A DNA stretch of 64,000 bases from CALMEC01 sp963777565 (GCA_963777565.1 CAVZQZ010000005.1:3579-67578), one strand, 5' to 3'. Counted from the stretch's first letter, positions 42,036-51,654 are shown. Notes: a model not told the origin generated them from the sequence alone. Program-made: numbers and translations.

Positions 42036-43414
42036 CGGCCCACCATCACCGTGCGGTCGAGCACGCGCCCCTCGACCAGCTCAAGGTGGCGATCGGCCAC
42101 CGCGGTGACGAACGCCCGGTCGTGGGTCGCGACGAGCACGGCCGCTCCGGACGCCGCACGGCGCCTGAGCGCATCCGCGAGCATCGCCCGCCGGGCGGGG
42201 TCCATCCCGCGGCTCGGCTCGTCGAGAAGGATCACCCGCGGGCCGCCGGCCAGCACGGTGGCGAGCGCGACCCGTTCGCGCTCCCCTACGGAGAGGTCCA
42301 GCGGATGGGCCGCCGCGAGGTGCGTCAGGTCCAGCTCGGCCATGACCGCGGCCACTCGCTCCTCGCGCGCGGGCCTTGGCAGGTGACGAGCCGAGGAGCC
42401 GATCTCGTCGTCCACGCGTTCCCGCAGCAGGCGCCGGCCGGCGTCCTGGGGGAGAAAGCCGACCTCGGGGAACCTGGCCTCGGCGGGCAGCCGGGTGACG
42501 TCGCGGCCCGCCACGATGACGCGTCCGCGATGGGCGGGGTGCAGTCCGGCGATGACCCGCAGCAGCGTCGATTTTCCGGAGCCGTTGGCGCCGTGCAGCG
42601 CGGTGACCGTGCCGGCGGGCAGGGCCAGGGAGCAGGCGGTGATCGCCGCGCAGTCGCCGTAGCGCGCCTCGATCGCGCCGACCTCGAGCACGTCGGAGCC
42701 GGAGAGGCCCCCGGGCGTGCCGGCGTCGGGCCCCTCGTCGGGGGTCGTCACGAGGCAGCCGGCGACGAGGCGGATCGTGCGGTCCACGACCCGGCGGAGG
42801 CGATCCGCATGGTGCTCGGCGATCAGGATCGCAACCCCGGAGGCGCCCAGCCCGAGCAGGGTGTCCTCGAGCGCGACGACTCCGGCGTCGTCGAGCTGCG
42901 AGGTGGGCTCGTCGAGCAGCAGGAGCCGCGGACGGAGGGCGAGCACGGCCGCGAGGGCGGCGCGCTGGCGCTCGCCTCCCGACAGCGTGATGATCTCGCG
43001 ATCGCGCAGATGCCGGGCGCGCACGAGCGTGAGGACCTCGTCGACGCGTTCGCCGATCCGGTCGGCGGGGACGGCGAGGTTCTCGAGCCCGAAGGCGATG
43101 TCGCGGGCGACGGTCGCGCGCACCGCCTGGGTCTCCGGATCCTGGAACAGACTGCCGACGTCGGTCGCGAGCGCGGCCGGGAGGGTGGCGCGGGTGTCCC
43201 GGTCGAGCACGGTGACCCGACCGGCGAACCGCCCGCCGTGGAAATGTGGGACTAGGCCCGCGAGCGCGCGCAGCAGCGTGGACTTGCCGCCCCCGGAGGG
43301 TCCCTCGAGCAGTACCACCTCCCCCGCGGCGATCTCGAGGGTCACGCCGTCGAGCGCCGGCCGGGCGGCGGCGCCGGGCCAGAAGCTGAGCTCGTCGGTC
43401 CGTGCGACGATCAT
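42032..43414 (-). CDS. ECF transporter ATPase, two fused domains
   Basis: 460 residues carrying both EcfA-like nucleotide-binding domains. Domain 1: Walker A GPSGGGKST, signature LSGGERQRAAL, Walker B LLLLDEPTSQLD. Domain 2 (from about 215): GANGSGKST, LSVGERERVAL, VILLDEPSRGMD. It powers the ECF module. Overlaps the T-component stop by ATGA. Confidence 0.9.
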   Translation of the reverse strand: MIVARTDELSFWPGAAARPALDGVTLEIAAGEVVLLEGPSGGGKSTLLRALAGLVPHFHGGRFAGRVTVLDRDTRATLPAALATDVGSLFQDPETQAVRATVARDIAFGLENLAVPADRIGERVDEVLTLVRARHLRDREIITLSGGERQRAALAAVLALRPRLLLLDEPTSQLDDAGVVALEDTLLGLGASGVAILIAEHHADRLRRVVDRTIRLVAGCLVTTPDEGPDAGTPGGLSGSDVLEVGAIEARYGDCAAITACSLALPAGTVTALHGANGSGKSTLLRVIAGLHPAHRGRVIVAGRDVTRLPAEARFPEVGFLPQDAGRRLLRERVDDEIGSSARHLPRPAREERVAAVMAELDLTHLAAAHPLDLSVGERERVALATVLAGGPRVILLDEPSRGMDPARRAMLADALRRRAASGAAVLVATHDRAFVTAVADRHLELVEGRVLDRTVMVGR

Positions 43415-44256
43415 CGCGCGAGCCTCAGCGCCGCCGCGCCCATCGCGACCAGGGCGACGCCCGCCGCGGTGGCGGCCTGCCACGTCACCACCGGATCGAG
43501 CGTCGGGTAGAACGCGAAGGACTCGACCGTCCCGGCGATCACCAGCGCCGACAGGGCGCCGAGCGGGACGGCGAGCGCGAGCACCGTCCATTCGGTCGCG
43601 GACATCGGCGGCTCGGCCATCCGGGTGCGCGGCCCGCCGCCGTAACCGCGCACCGCCATGGCCTCCGCGACGTCGAGCGACCGCTCGAGCGCCGAGCCCA
43701 CGAGGGGCGTCGCGAGCGCACCGGCGGTTCTGGCCCGGGTGGACCAGCGCCCGGCGGAGAGCGACACGCCGCGCAGCCTCGCGGTCTCCGAGAGCGCCAC
43801 GGCGTCGCGCTCCAGCGTTGGGAGCATCCTGGCGGCGATCGACGCCGCGAGCGCCGAATGGGGCATCAGGCGACTCGCCGCCGCAAGCAGACGGTCGGGG
43901 TCGATGTGCGCGAGCAGGGCGCCGAGGAGCACCGTCACCGCGAATGCCCGCAGGCCGAGCGCCGCTCCCGCCACGACCTCCTCGAGGGTGACCTGGAGGT
44001 CGATGATCGGGATGTCCGGCAGCTCGAAGAGGATCAGGTCGCCGTTGGCCTGGACGAGGGGGTTGAGCAGCATCACCCCCAGGCCGACGATCAACCCGGC
44101 CACGAGGTACATGCGTCGGCGGCGCCGCGCGGCGAAGTGCAGCGCCACCGCGCCCGCCGCGACGGCCGCCAGGATCAGCGGTTGGTCGGTCGCGAACGCG
44201 AGCGTGCAGGCGGCGACGCCGAAGACCAGCAGCGGCATCGGGGCACGGCCGGTCAC
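43411..44256 (-). CDS. ECF transporter transmembrane (T) component
   Basis: 281 residues. Membrane spans plus the coupling-helix motifs ARMLPTLERDAVALSETARLRG and EAMAVRGYGGGPRTR, the Ala-Arg-Gly type signatures of EcfT. GTG start overlaps the lipoprotein stop. Confidence 0.9.
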   Translation of the reverse strand: MTGRAPMPLLVFGVAACTLAFATDQPLILAAVAAGAVALHFAARRRRRMYLVAGLIVGLGVMLLNPLVQANGDLILFELPDIPIIDLQVTLEEVVAGAALGLRAFAVTVLLGALLAHIDPDRLLAAASRLMPHSALAASIAARMLPTLERDAVALSETARLRGVSLSAGRWSTRARTAGALATPLVGSALERSLDVAEAMAVRGYGGGPRTRMAEPPMSATEWTVLALAVPLGALSALVIAGTVESFAFYPTLDPVVTWQAATAAGVALVAMGAAALRLAR

Positions 44257-45146
44257 AGCCCGTCCCTCCCGCCGGCGCCGACCGGCTCGCCCGCGCCGTC
44301 GAAAGCCACGGCGAAGCGGCCTCGCAGCACGCCTGGATCCCGCGCGATGCGTTCGGCCGCCGCGCGGGCGGCGCCCGCGTCGAGGCCCGCCACCGCGAAC
44401 AGGACTCCGCCGGCCTCGGGCGTCGCGCCGGTCGGGACCGCCGCCGCGATCGCCCTGGCGGCGTCCACCGGGCGCAGTGTGGCGCCGTCGGCACCGAGCA
44501 CGAACACCCGGCCGTCGCGGATACGCACCGTCAGTCCGGCCGCGGCCGGATCGGCCATCGCGCGCCGCCAGGCCGGGTCGCGGGCCCGGAGCGCCGCATC
44601 GCTTCCGACGCGCACGCGCCAGGACGAGGCCGAGGTCCCGACGGTGGCGCCGGCGCGGCGCAACGGCTCGTCGAGCGGCGGGTCGGCATTCACGACCGCC
44701 GGCGCGGACGGATAGCCGTGCACGAACGGCTCCGGCCAGCATCCCACCACCACCCACGCATCGAGGAGCCCCGCCCACGCGCGGTAGTCCCACCAGGCGA
44801 CGTCGCCGGCCCGGAGGGGCTGCTGATCCGACCCGCGTCCCGGGCTGACGCCGTTGACGTAGAAGAACCAGTCACGTTTGCTGCCGGTGTCCGACCGCAC
44901 ATCGTCGATCGCGTTGACGAACCCGCCGCCGAATCCGGTCTGAACCTTGGCGACGCCGCGCAGTGCGTCCAGCACCGAGCCCCCGTCGGCCGCCTGGCGG
45001 TCGTAGAGCGTCTCGGATCCGAAATCCCGTGTCACCAGCAGCCGGGCATCGCCCGTCGACCGGTCGGAGACCCGCTCGCAGCCGGCGGCACCGAGCGCGA
45101 GGGTCGCGGCGAGGAGGAGGCCCAGCCATTTTCGAGTTCGCACCAC
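44253..45146 (-). CDS. DUF4430 lipoprotein, probable B12-binding component
   Basis: 297 residues. Lipoprotein signal with lipobox LGAAGC (Cys at 23). The region SVLDALRGVAKVQTGFGGGFVNAIDD ... WFFYVNGVSPGRGSDQQPL is the DUF4430 (transcobalamin-C-like) domain, found with B12 uptake systems. First gene after the cobalamin riboswitch. The C-terminal 150 residues have no motif I recognise. Start is one of two GTGs behind GGAGAGGG. Confidence 0.78.
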   Translation of the reverse strand: MVRTRKWLGLLLAATLALGAAGCERVSDRSTGDARLLVTRDFGSETLYDRQAADGGSVLDALRGVAKVQTGFGGGFVNAIDDVRSDTGSKRDWFFYVNGVSPGRGSDQQPLRAGDVAWWDYRAWAGLLDAWVVVGCWPEPFVHGYPSAPAVVNADPPLDEPLRRAGATVGTSASSWRVRVGSDAALRARDPAWRRAMADPAAAGLTVRIRDGRVFVLGADGATLRPVDAARAIAAAVPTGATPEAGGVLFAVAGLDAGAARAAAERIARDPGVLRGRFAVAFDGAGEPVGAGGRDGL

Positions 45147-45179
45147 GCCCTCTCCACGGAGGTTGCTTGCGGTGCTCGG

Positions 45180-45345
45180 GACGGAGGCAGGTCTCCTGGC
45201 TTCCGATCGTCACGCCGTCACGCCTTCCCGGGCCTCACGGCCCAGTGGCTGGCTTTGCGCCCAGCGACGACGCTCCCGGTGACAGTGGCGGGACCGCGCC
45301 GGATTCGCACCGGCTTCCCTCGAGCGCCCGTAGGCGACCACCGCC
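45180..45345 (-). promoter_or_regulatory. Cobalamin riboswitch
   Basis: Read on the minus strand: GGGAAGCCGGTGCGAATCCG, then the B12 box GCCACTG (45283-45289), then the region ending GGAAGCCAGGAGACCTGCC. These are the conserved core of the cobalamin aptamer. It ends about 35 bases before the start of the DUF4430 gene, so it probably represses translation or transcription of the uptake operon when cobalamin is plentiful. Confidence 0.93.
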
Positions 45346-45449
45346 CGAAGCCGCGTCAGCGTATCAGTTGGGCGGAGCGTGCCCCGCCCCCACGCGGGGA
45401 AACGCGGGCTCACACAGGGGGAGCATGTCCCCTGCCGATCCCGACTCCC

Positions 45450-46859
45450 CTAGGGGACCGGCGTCTCCGAGGGGTCGGGGACGGGGATCCGTTCGGACCG
45501 GTCGGCGAGGTCGCCCATCGTGGGCCAGTCGTCCATGCGGTCCATCGCGCTCGGCTCGTCGGTGAAGCGGCGGCGCAGGCGGGACCGCTTGGCCGGGGGA
45601 GTCCGAACGAGCTCGATCGGCGCGACCTCCTCGCCGCGCATCATCGCGACGAACGCGCGCCCGAGCTCCGGGTGGAACTGCGAGCCGAGCCCGGCCTCGA
45701 TGCGGGCCAGGGCCTCGCCCGGCGAGAGCGCCCTGCGGTACGGCCGGTCGGTCGTCATCGCGTCGTACGCGTCGGCGATCGCGATGAGCGCGGCCTCGAT
45801 GGGGAGGCGGTCGCCGGGCAGCGCGTAGTAGCCGCGGCCGTCGGGCCGCTCGTGGTGGTAGCGGATGGCCGGACCGAGCGCGCGGGTGAGGCTGAGCGGC
45901 TCGAGCAGGTCGGCGGAGACGCCGGGGTGGCTGCGCATGAGCTGCCATTCGCGCTCGTCGAGGGCGCCCTCCTTGTGCAGGATCGCGTTGTCGACGACGA
46001 CCTTGCCGAGGTCGTGGAGGCGTCCGGCCCACCTGGTGGCGAGCACCAGCTTGGTCGGGAACTGCACCCGCTCGGCGAGCTGCGAGGCGATGGCGCCCAC
46101 CCGCTCGGAGTGGGCGGCGGTGTACGGGTCCCGCGCGTCGACCGCCGATGCGAGCGCGCGCAGCGTCTGGCGGGTCTCCGACTTCAGGTCGCGGTGGCGC
46201 TTGATCGACAGGAACACCGCGGTGAGGATCAGGACGGTGAACGCCAGGACCTCGGGCGCCGTGTCGATCAGCACCGACAGGACCACGGCCAGGCAGGCTT
46301 CCATGAGGTACGCCAGGAGCTCGGGCGGGCGGATCCAGCTGCGCAGGTCCCACCGCTCCCCCGCGACCGCGGTGTGGATCGACTCCACCGCGATGACCAT
46401 GATCGGCACGTAGACGCAGAGCATCGCGAGGACGGCCGGGTACATGCTCCAGTCGAACGTCCGCTCCTCGCCGTTGGGAATCACGGCGTGGTAGGCGGCG
46501 CTCGCTCCGAGGGTGGCGGTGAGCGCGACCCCGGTGTTGAACAGGATCCGGATCGGCGAGCGGCGGCGAACGCTCTCACCGAGGAAGGTCGAGCCGCAGG
46601 CGACGAGCGCGGCCCAGCCGGGCGCCAGGAGGATCGCCGCGGCCAGATGGAAGCTGGACGCCAGGCTGAACGGGTGCTCGGCCTCCTCGTCGTCGCCCGG
46701 GATCGTGGCGAGCTCCATCGCCGCGCCGGCCAGCAGCAGCCCGAGCCAGAGCCCGAGCTCGGGGGCCTCGACCGACTGGGCGAGCCACGCCGCTACCGCC
46801 ACCGCGGCAGCGGAGATCGTCAGGGTCACCGAGAGGACGATGCGGGCGTTGCGGTTCAC
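45450..46859 (-). CDS. Membrane HD-GYP-type phosphodiesterase
   Basis: 469 residues: about eight spans in the first 220 residues (a MASE-like sensor region), then HD-GYP: RLHDLGKVVVDNAILHKEG and HHERPDGRGYY. The last motif residue is Tyr rather than Pro, so GYP is GYY, and the usual c-di-GMP activity is not certain. An Asp/Pro-rich tail follows. It starts with GTG. Confidence 0.88.
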   Translation of the reverse strand: MNRNARIVLSVTLTISAAAVAVAAWLAQSVEAPELGLWLGLLLAGAAMELATIPGDDEEAEHPFSLASSFHLAAAILLAPGWAALVACGSTFLGESVRRRSPIRILFNTGVALTATLGASAAYHAVIPNGEERTFDWSMYPAVLAMLCVYVPIMVIAVESIHTAVAGERWDLRSWIRPPELLAYLMEACLAVVLSVLIDTAPEVLAFTVLILTAVFLSIKRHRDLKSETRQTLRALASAVDARDPYTAAHSERVGAIASQLAERVQFPTKLVLATRWAGRLHDLGKVVVDNAILHKEGALDEREWQLMRSHPGVSADLLEPLSLTRALGPAIRYHHERPDGRGYYALPGDRLPIEAALIAIADAYDAMTTDRPYRRALSPGEALARIEAGLGSQFHPELGRAFVAMMRGEEVAPIELVRTPPAKRSRLRRRFTDEPSAMDRMDDWPTMGDLADRSERIPVPDPSETPVP

Positions 46860-47008
46860 GTGCGGCCGCTCGCCCCCATCGCCGGTTGCTGTCGACGATT
46901 CATGGGGTCCGTTCCCTGCCGCCTGCGGGATCCAGTTGACGGCGGATTCCCGATGCTAGCGCGGACTTCTTCCCCGGCGAAGGGAATGAATCCTGCGCAA
47001 GAAACGTT

Positions 47009-47671
47009 TCAGCGGGGTGCCGGCCGGACACCCGGGAGCCTCCGGTCCAGGACGAGCGTGCCGAACGCGATCGCGAGGAACAGGAACGCCACGATCGCCG
47101 AGTTTACGAGGACCACCGGATAGCCGTGATCCTGGACGTTCATGAACGGGTATGGGTAGTGAGCGTTGCCGGCCCGATCGTCCACGATGGCTCCCCGGAT
47201 AAGCGTGTAGACGAGCCAGCAGACCGGCGCGACGATTGACCACAGGACGATGCGCCGCGTGAACTGGCTGCGCGGTCCGAGCAGCAGCCAGCCGAGCCCC
47301 GCGAGGATCGGCGAGAGGGTGTGGAGGATGAAGTCGGCGAGGGCGTTCCACCCGGTCAGCTCCTGCAGGTCGGAGAGCGTGAGGTGGAAGACGATGCCCG
47401 TGACGACGATCGCGATCACCCCCATCCAGCCGCAGCGTGCGGAACAGCGTCGACGGACGGTTGAGCCGTGCCGCCAGGAGGCCGGTGGTCGCCGCGACCG
47501 TCACGTTGGACAGCACGGTGAAGTAGCTGAAGAAGTTCCAGATCCGGTCTGGGGTCGACTCGAACGACCCCTCCCTGGAGGGGGATGTGATCGAGAGCCC
47601 GAGCTGCAGGGCCAGCCCGAACGTGACGATCGCCGACCGAACGCGATGCGGGCGGCATGCTCGGACGTCAC
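47009..47671 (-). pseudogene. Pr6Pr-like membrane protein gene with two frameshifts
   Basis: The reading AIVTFGLALQLGLS ... WNFFSYFTVLSNVTV ... TLFRTLRLDG continues in a second frame as VIAIVVTGIVFHLTL to DHGYPVVLVNSAIVAFLFLAI. WNFFSYFTVLSN is a signature of the Pr6Pr family. The shift at about 47425 lies in a run of five G, and another near the start (about 47640) links a GTG codon at 47671 to the frame. Either a real pseudogene or sequencing indels. Confidence 0.6.
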
Positions 47672-47756
47672 GGCTCGATCCGAGGGAACGCTGCTGAAAC
47701 TCGGCGGGGAGCAGCCGGCCGTTCGACGCGGGGGCGGTCTGCTCCCCGGCTGACGG

Positions 47757-49277
47757 TCAGGCTCGGACGCTGCCTGCCGCCGGCCGGGGTTCACCGACGG
47801 GCACGCGTTCCGGATCGTGTGACGCGTGCCGGCCGCGCAGGCTCGACACGGCCGCTCCCAGGAGTGAGAACGCCACGAGGATCCACAGCGCCAGGTGCAT
47901 CCCGTCCATGAACGGTTGGAGCTTGTCGGTCGACAGACCGGTGGTGAGGCCGCTGAAGATGCTGAACAGCAACTCGGTTGGCACGACCGCCGTGATGATC
48001 ATGAGCATCAGGGCGATCGAGATGACCGCGCCGGTGTTCTGCAGCATCGTGCGCGTGCCGGAGGCGATGCCCCGCCGATGCGGCGGAACGGCCGCCATCA
48101 TCGCGCTGGTGTTCGGCGAGTTGAACGCGCCGGAGCCGACCCCGACGATCCCGAGCCACAGCGCCGACTCCCAGAACGGGCTGTCGACCTGCAGGGTCGT
48201 CATGCCGGCCAGGCCGACCGCGCAGAGCAGCATCCCGGTGACCGCCATCGCGCGGGAGCCGTGCCGGTCGGCCCACGCCCCGGCGAGGGGCGACGCCACG
48301 AGCATCCCGGCGGCGAGCGGCATGAGCTTGATCCCGGCGGTGATCGGGTCGTCGCCCTGCGGACCCTGGAAGTAGAAGACGAACAGGAACATGAGCGCGA
48401 AGCGGGCCAGCCCGTTCAGGAACGAGGCGGCGGCCGCGGCCCAGTAGATCCTGATCCGGAACAGCGAGAGGTCGATCATCGGCGCCGGGCTGCGCAGCTC
48501 CACGAACACCAGCAGGGGGAGCGCGACCGCGGCGACGGCGAGCCCCGCGAGGACCATCGGCGCGCCCCAACCGTCCAGTCCGGCGTCCGAGAGCCCCAGC
48601 ACCAAGCCGGTCAGGCCGGCGAGCGCGAGCAGGTTGCCGAGCACGTCGTAGCGCGGCTTGTCCTCGCGCCGCACGAGCTCGCGCAGGGCGAGCGCGGCCC
48701 ATGCGGTGCCGAGGAACCCCAGGGGGACGTTGAACCAGAAGACCCATTCCCAGCCGATGCCCACCAGCCAGCCGCCGAGCACCGGTCCCACGACCAGCCC
48801 GATCGCGGCGACCATGACGTTCGTGCCCATCGCCAGGCCGAGCTGGCGGCGCGGGAACGCGTCGGTGACCAGGGCCCCTGAGTTCGCGAAGACGAAGGCG
48901 CCGCCGATGCCCTGCAGGATCCGCCAGAGGATGAGCTGGGTGCCGGAACCCGAGAAGCCGGCGCCGAGCGACGCGACGGTGAACACGGCCATACCGGCGA
49001 CGTAGAGGCGCTTGCGGCCGATCTGGTCCGCGAGCCGCCCGGCGCTGAGGAGCAGGGCGGTGCTGGCGACCATGTACGCCAGGATCACCCACACCAGGGT
49101 GAGAAGCGACGTGCCGAGCGCACGCTCGACATCCGGCAGCGCGATCAGCAGCGTCCCGCTGTTGACGGTCGCGAGGAACATTCCGAGGCTCGTGACCGAC
49201 AGCACCCACCAGCGATAGTGGGGATGCTCCGAGGAGACGCCGACCCGGCGTCGCAGATGAGGACGGGTCTGAGACAT
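47757..49277 (-). CDS. MFS drug-exporter family protein, DHA2-like
   Basis: 506 residues with 14 predicted spans. Motif A region GRLADQIGRKRLYVAG and WRILQGIGGAFVFANSGALV fit the EmrB/QacA group. ATG at 49277 lies inside operator site 1. It is the second gene after a divergent TetR and another MFS gene. Confidence 0.88.
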   Translation of the reverse strand: MSQTRPHLRRRVGVSSEHPHYRWWVLSVTSLGMFLATVNSGTLLIALPDVERALGTSLLTLVWVILAYMVASTALLLSAGRLADQIGRKRLYVAGMAVFTVASLGAGFSGSGTQLILWRILQGIGGAFVFANSGALVTDAFPRRQLGLAMGTNVMVAAIGLVVGPVLGGWLVGIGWEWVFWFNVPLGFLGTAWAALALRELVRREDKPRYDVLGNLLALAGLTGLVLGLSDAGLDGWGAPMVLAGLAVAAVALPLLVFVELRSPAPMIDLSLFRIRIYWAAAAASFLNGLARFALMFLFVFYFQGPQGDDPITAGIKLMPLAAGMLVASPLAGAWADRHGSRAMAVTGMLLCAVGLAGMTTLQVDSPFWESALWLGIVGVGSGAFNSPNTSAMMAAVPPHRRGIASGTRTMLQNTGAVISIALMLMIITAVVPTELLFSIFSGLTTGLSTDKLQPFMDGMHLALWILVAFSLLGAAVSSLRGRHASHDPERVPVGEPRPAAGSVRA

Positions 49278-49286
49278 CGATGTCTC
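49271..49286. promoter_or_regulatory. TetR operator, site 1
   Basis: GAGACA-TCGA-TGTCTC, a perfect 16-base palindrome over the start codon of the downstream MFS gene. Sites 2 and 3 have the same arms. Confidence 0.7.
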
Positions 49287-49304
49287 ACACGCTAGCACAT
49301 GTGT

Positions 49305-49320
49305 GAGACACAAGTGTCTC
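49305..49320. promoter_or_regulatory. TetR operator, site 2
   Basis: GAGACA-CAAG-TGTCTC; it extends to 8-bp arms. Lies at the end of the upstream MFS gene, before the downstream one. Confidence 0.7.
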
Positions 49321-50779
49321 AGCCTGCGGGTGCGCTCCCGGTGGCGGGGGCCGGCTCGAGGACGTGCGGGCCCCGCGGGATCGGGATCACGGCCGCGAGG
49401 CCGACCAAGGCACCGATCCCGGCGACGAGGAAGGTGAGCGAGAACGCCTTCTCGGCGGGCAGGTCGGTTCCCGCGACGGTGAACGTGGTGAGAAAGGCGG
49501 CGGAGAGCTGGCCGCCGATCACGCCCCCCACAGTGCGCATGACCGTGTTCATGCCCATCGCGACGCCGGTCACGCTCGGGGCGACAGCGTCGACGATCAG
49601 CTTGGCCAGCATCGCGTACACGAGTCCGATTCCCGCTCCCAGCACCGCGATTGCGAGCGCGATCTCCAGCCCCGTCTCGTGCGCGACGCAGAGCATGAGC
49701 GCGGCGATCCCGATGAGCAGGAGGCCTGCGAAGGTGAGCGCGCGTGCGCCGACGCGCGGCTCGATCGCCCCGCCGATCGGACCCACGATGAGCATCGTGA
49801 TGGTGGCCGGCAGCAGGTACAGGCCGGCGACGATGACGCTGCCCGAGAAGCCGAAGTCGACCTTGGCGGCGAGATCGGCCGGCAGGCCGTGCCCGAGCTG
49901 CACGAGGGTCGGCATGAGGAGGTACGTCGCGTACATCGAGAAGCCCACCATCATTGCGAGCACGTTGGTCCAGAACACCGCCGGCTGACGCATGACCCGC
50001 ATGTCCATCATGGGGTCGGGCACTTTCGTCTCCACCCAGACCCAGAGGGCCAGCACGGCGAGCGCCAGCGCGAAGACGCCGAGGGTGAGCGCGCCGAGCC
50101 AGCCCCACCGTGCCCCCTCGCTGAGCGCGAGGAGCAGCGCGGACAGGCCGATTGAGAGCGTGAGCACGCCCCAGCCGTCGAAGCGGGAGGGGGTGCGCAC
50201 CGGCGACTCGGGGATGAGCTTCACGACGAGCACCAGGGCGACCACCACGGGCATCGCGCCGAACCAGAAGAGCCAGTGCCAGCTCAGGTGCTGCAGGATC
50301 ACGCCGGAGAGCACGAGGCCGATCCCCGCGCCCACGCCGAAGGTTGCGGACAGGAGGCCAAGTGCGACGCCGACCCGTTCGCGGGGAAACTCGTCGCGGA
50401 CGATGCCGAACGACAGCGGGAAGATCGCCCCCGCGGCGCCCTGGAGCGCCCGTGCTGCGATCAGGGTGGCGATGGACGTGGACAGGGCCGCGGCCACGGT
50501 TCCGATGGCGAAGATGCCTAGTGCCACGGCCAGCAGCCGTCGTTTACCGTAGGTGTCGCCCAGCTTGCCGAGCGGTGTGGTCGCGACCGCCGAGGTGAGC
50601 AGGAACCCGGTGAACACCCACGCCGCCCATGTCGCGGTGGTGTGCAGGTCCTGCTGGAAGATCGGCAGCGCGGGCACCACGAGCGTTTGTTGCAGGACGT
50701 ATGCCACGCAGGCGATCGACAGCACGGTGAGCGTGAGGCCGGGGCGGCGGAACGTCTGAGCGGGATCGGAGTGAGACAT
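49319..50779 (-). CDS. MFS transporter, 14-span family
   Basis: 486 residues, MFS type. GKLGDTYGKRRLLAVALG is motif A; ARALQGAAGAIFPLSFGIVRD is motif B-like. ATG at 50779 lies in operator site 3, divergent from the TetR gene. Both MFS pumps are probably induced together by a toxic compound. Confidence 0.88.
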   Translation of the reverse strand: MSHSDPAQTFRRPGLTLTVLSIACVAYVLQQTLVVPALPIFQQDLHTTATWAAWVFTGFLLTSAVATTPLGKLGDTYGKRRLLAVALGIFAIGTVAAALSTSIATLIAARALQGAAGAIFPLSFGIVRDEFPRERVGVALGLLSATFGVGAGIGLVLSGVILQHLSWHWLFWFGAMPVVVALVLVVKLIPESPVRTPSRFDGWGVLTLSIGLSALLLALSEGARWGWLGALTLGVFALALAVLALWVWVETKVPDPMMDMRVMRQPAVFWTNVLAMMVGFSMYATYLLMPTLVQLGHGLPADLAAKVDFGFSGSVIVAGLYLLPATITMLIVGPIGGAIEPRVGARALTFAGLLLIGIAALMLCVAHETGLEIALAIAVLGAGIGLVYAMLAKLIVDAVAPSVTGVAMGMNTVMRTVGGVIGGQLSAAFLTTFTVAGTDLPAEKAFSLTFLVAGIGALVGLAAVIPIPRGPHVLEPAPATGSAPAG

Positions 50780-50788
50780 GAGTGTCTC
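50773..50788. promoter_or_regulatory. TetR operator, site 3
   Basis: GAGACA-TGAG-TGTCTC between the divergent MFS and tetR genes, just upstream of the TetR -10 box TAATAT (50794-50799). Binding would block both promoters. Confidence 0.7.
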
Positions 50789-50807
50789 GCGAGTAATATC
50801 ACAACCG

Positions 50808-51416
50808 ATGCCCGGCGCGACCCCCTCACCGGCCGAACCCGCGACCACCCTGGCGCCGGAGCCCACCGGCACCGAGCAGCGCATCCTCACCGCGGCGATC
50901 CGGCTGTTGGCCGACGACGCCAACGCCAGCATGAGCGACGTCGCGTCCGCGACCGGGGTGGGACGCGCGACCCTGTACCGGCACTTCGCCTCCCGCGAGG
51001 AGCTCCTTCGGGCCATCCGTCTCCAGTCGCTCCGCGAGTGCCGGCACGCGCTCGAGGACGTGCCTGCGCCGGATGCGGGGTTCGAGGAGGGACTCCGCCA
51101 GGTCATCGCGGCGCTGCTCCGGGTGCTCGACCGCTACCGGGTGCTCGTCGCAGCTCCCCCGGCGGACCGGTCCGACCCGGAGCAGCGACCGCTCCTCGAG
51201 GAGATCGAGCGTCCGCTCCTCGACCTGATCCGCCGTGGCGCCGCGGCCGGCGAGCTCGCCTCCGACCTCGACCCTGCGCTTGTGCTGGTCATGCTGAGCG
51301 GGCTCCTGACCGGCGCCCGGCGTGCGATCGCCGAGGGTCGGCTGAGCGCCGACGTGGCCGACGAGGTGCTCGCGCGCACGCTCCTGCACGGCATCGGCGC
51401 GCCGCCGCCCTCCTGA
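50808..51416 (+). CDS. TetR-family repressor
   Basis: 202 residues. N-terminal HTH MSDVASATGVGRATLYRHFASREELLRAI; the ligand-binding C-terminal half is unique. ATG at 50808 follows TAATAT by 8 bases; the ATG at 50778 would lie inside operator site 3. It likely represses itself and the MFS genes. Confidence 0.9.
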   Translation: MPGATPSPAEPATTLAPEPTGTEQRILTAAIRLLADDANASMSDVASATGVGRATLYRHFASREELLRAIRLQSLRECRHALEDVPAPDAGFEEGLRQVIAALLRVLDRYRVLVAAPPADRSDPEQRPLLEEIERPLLDLIRRGAAAGELASDLDPALVLVMLSGLLTGARRAIAEGRLSADVADEVLARTLLHGIGAPPPS

Positions 51417-51594
51417 GGTTCATTCTGATGGTGGGTCGCGTGTTCGGCGACGCCCACCTCGATCTGGCGGCCGCGCGATGTCGCGCCCGGCGACGACTCG
51501 GCGCATCCCGAGACCGTCGACCGAAGGACGTGATGTGGCTCGACCGGCGTGCACCGCGGCTCGGGCGGTGCACGCCGACCGAGCCGATCCGCCG

Positions 51595-51654
51595 CTAGCG
51601 GCGGCGTGCGACGCGGCGGGATGTGCGCCGCGCGACCCTGCGTGATCCCATCAT
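51595..51654 (-). CDS. Tiny basic peptide, 19 aa
   Basis: AGGAGG lies 8 bases before ATG-ATG; the frame reads MMGSRRVARRTSRRVARRR. Ten of 19 residues are Arg. It follows the DUF6325-like gene by 29 bases on the same strand. It may be a nucleic-acid-binding micro-protein, or a chance ORF. No known family. Confidence 0.4.
   Translation of the reverse strand: MMGSRRVARRTSRRVARRR

Noticed and set aside
42086..44848. Plus-strand frames over the ECF operon
   Set aside because: Antisense to the ECF genes, which have Walker motifs and overlapping stops.
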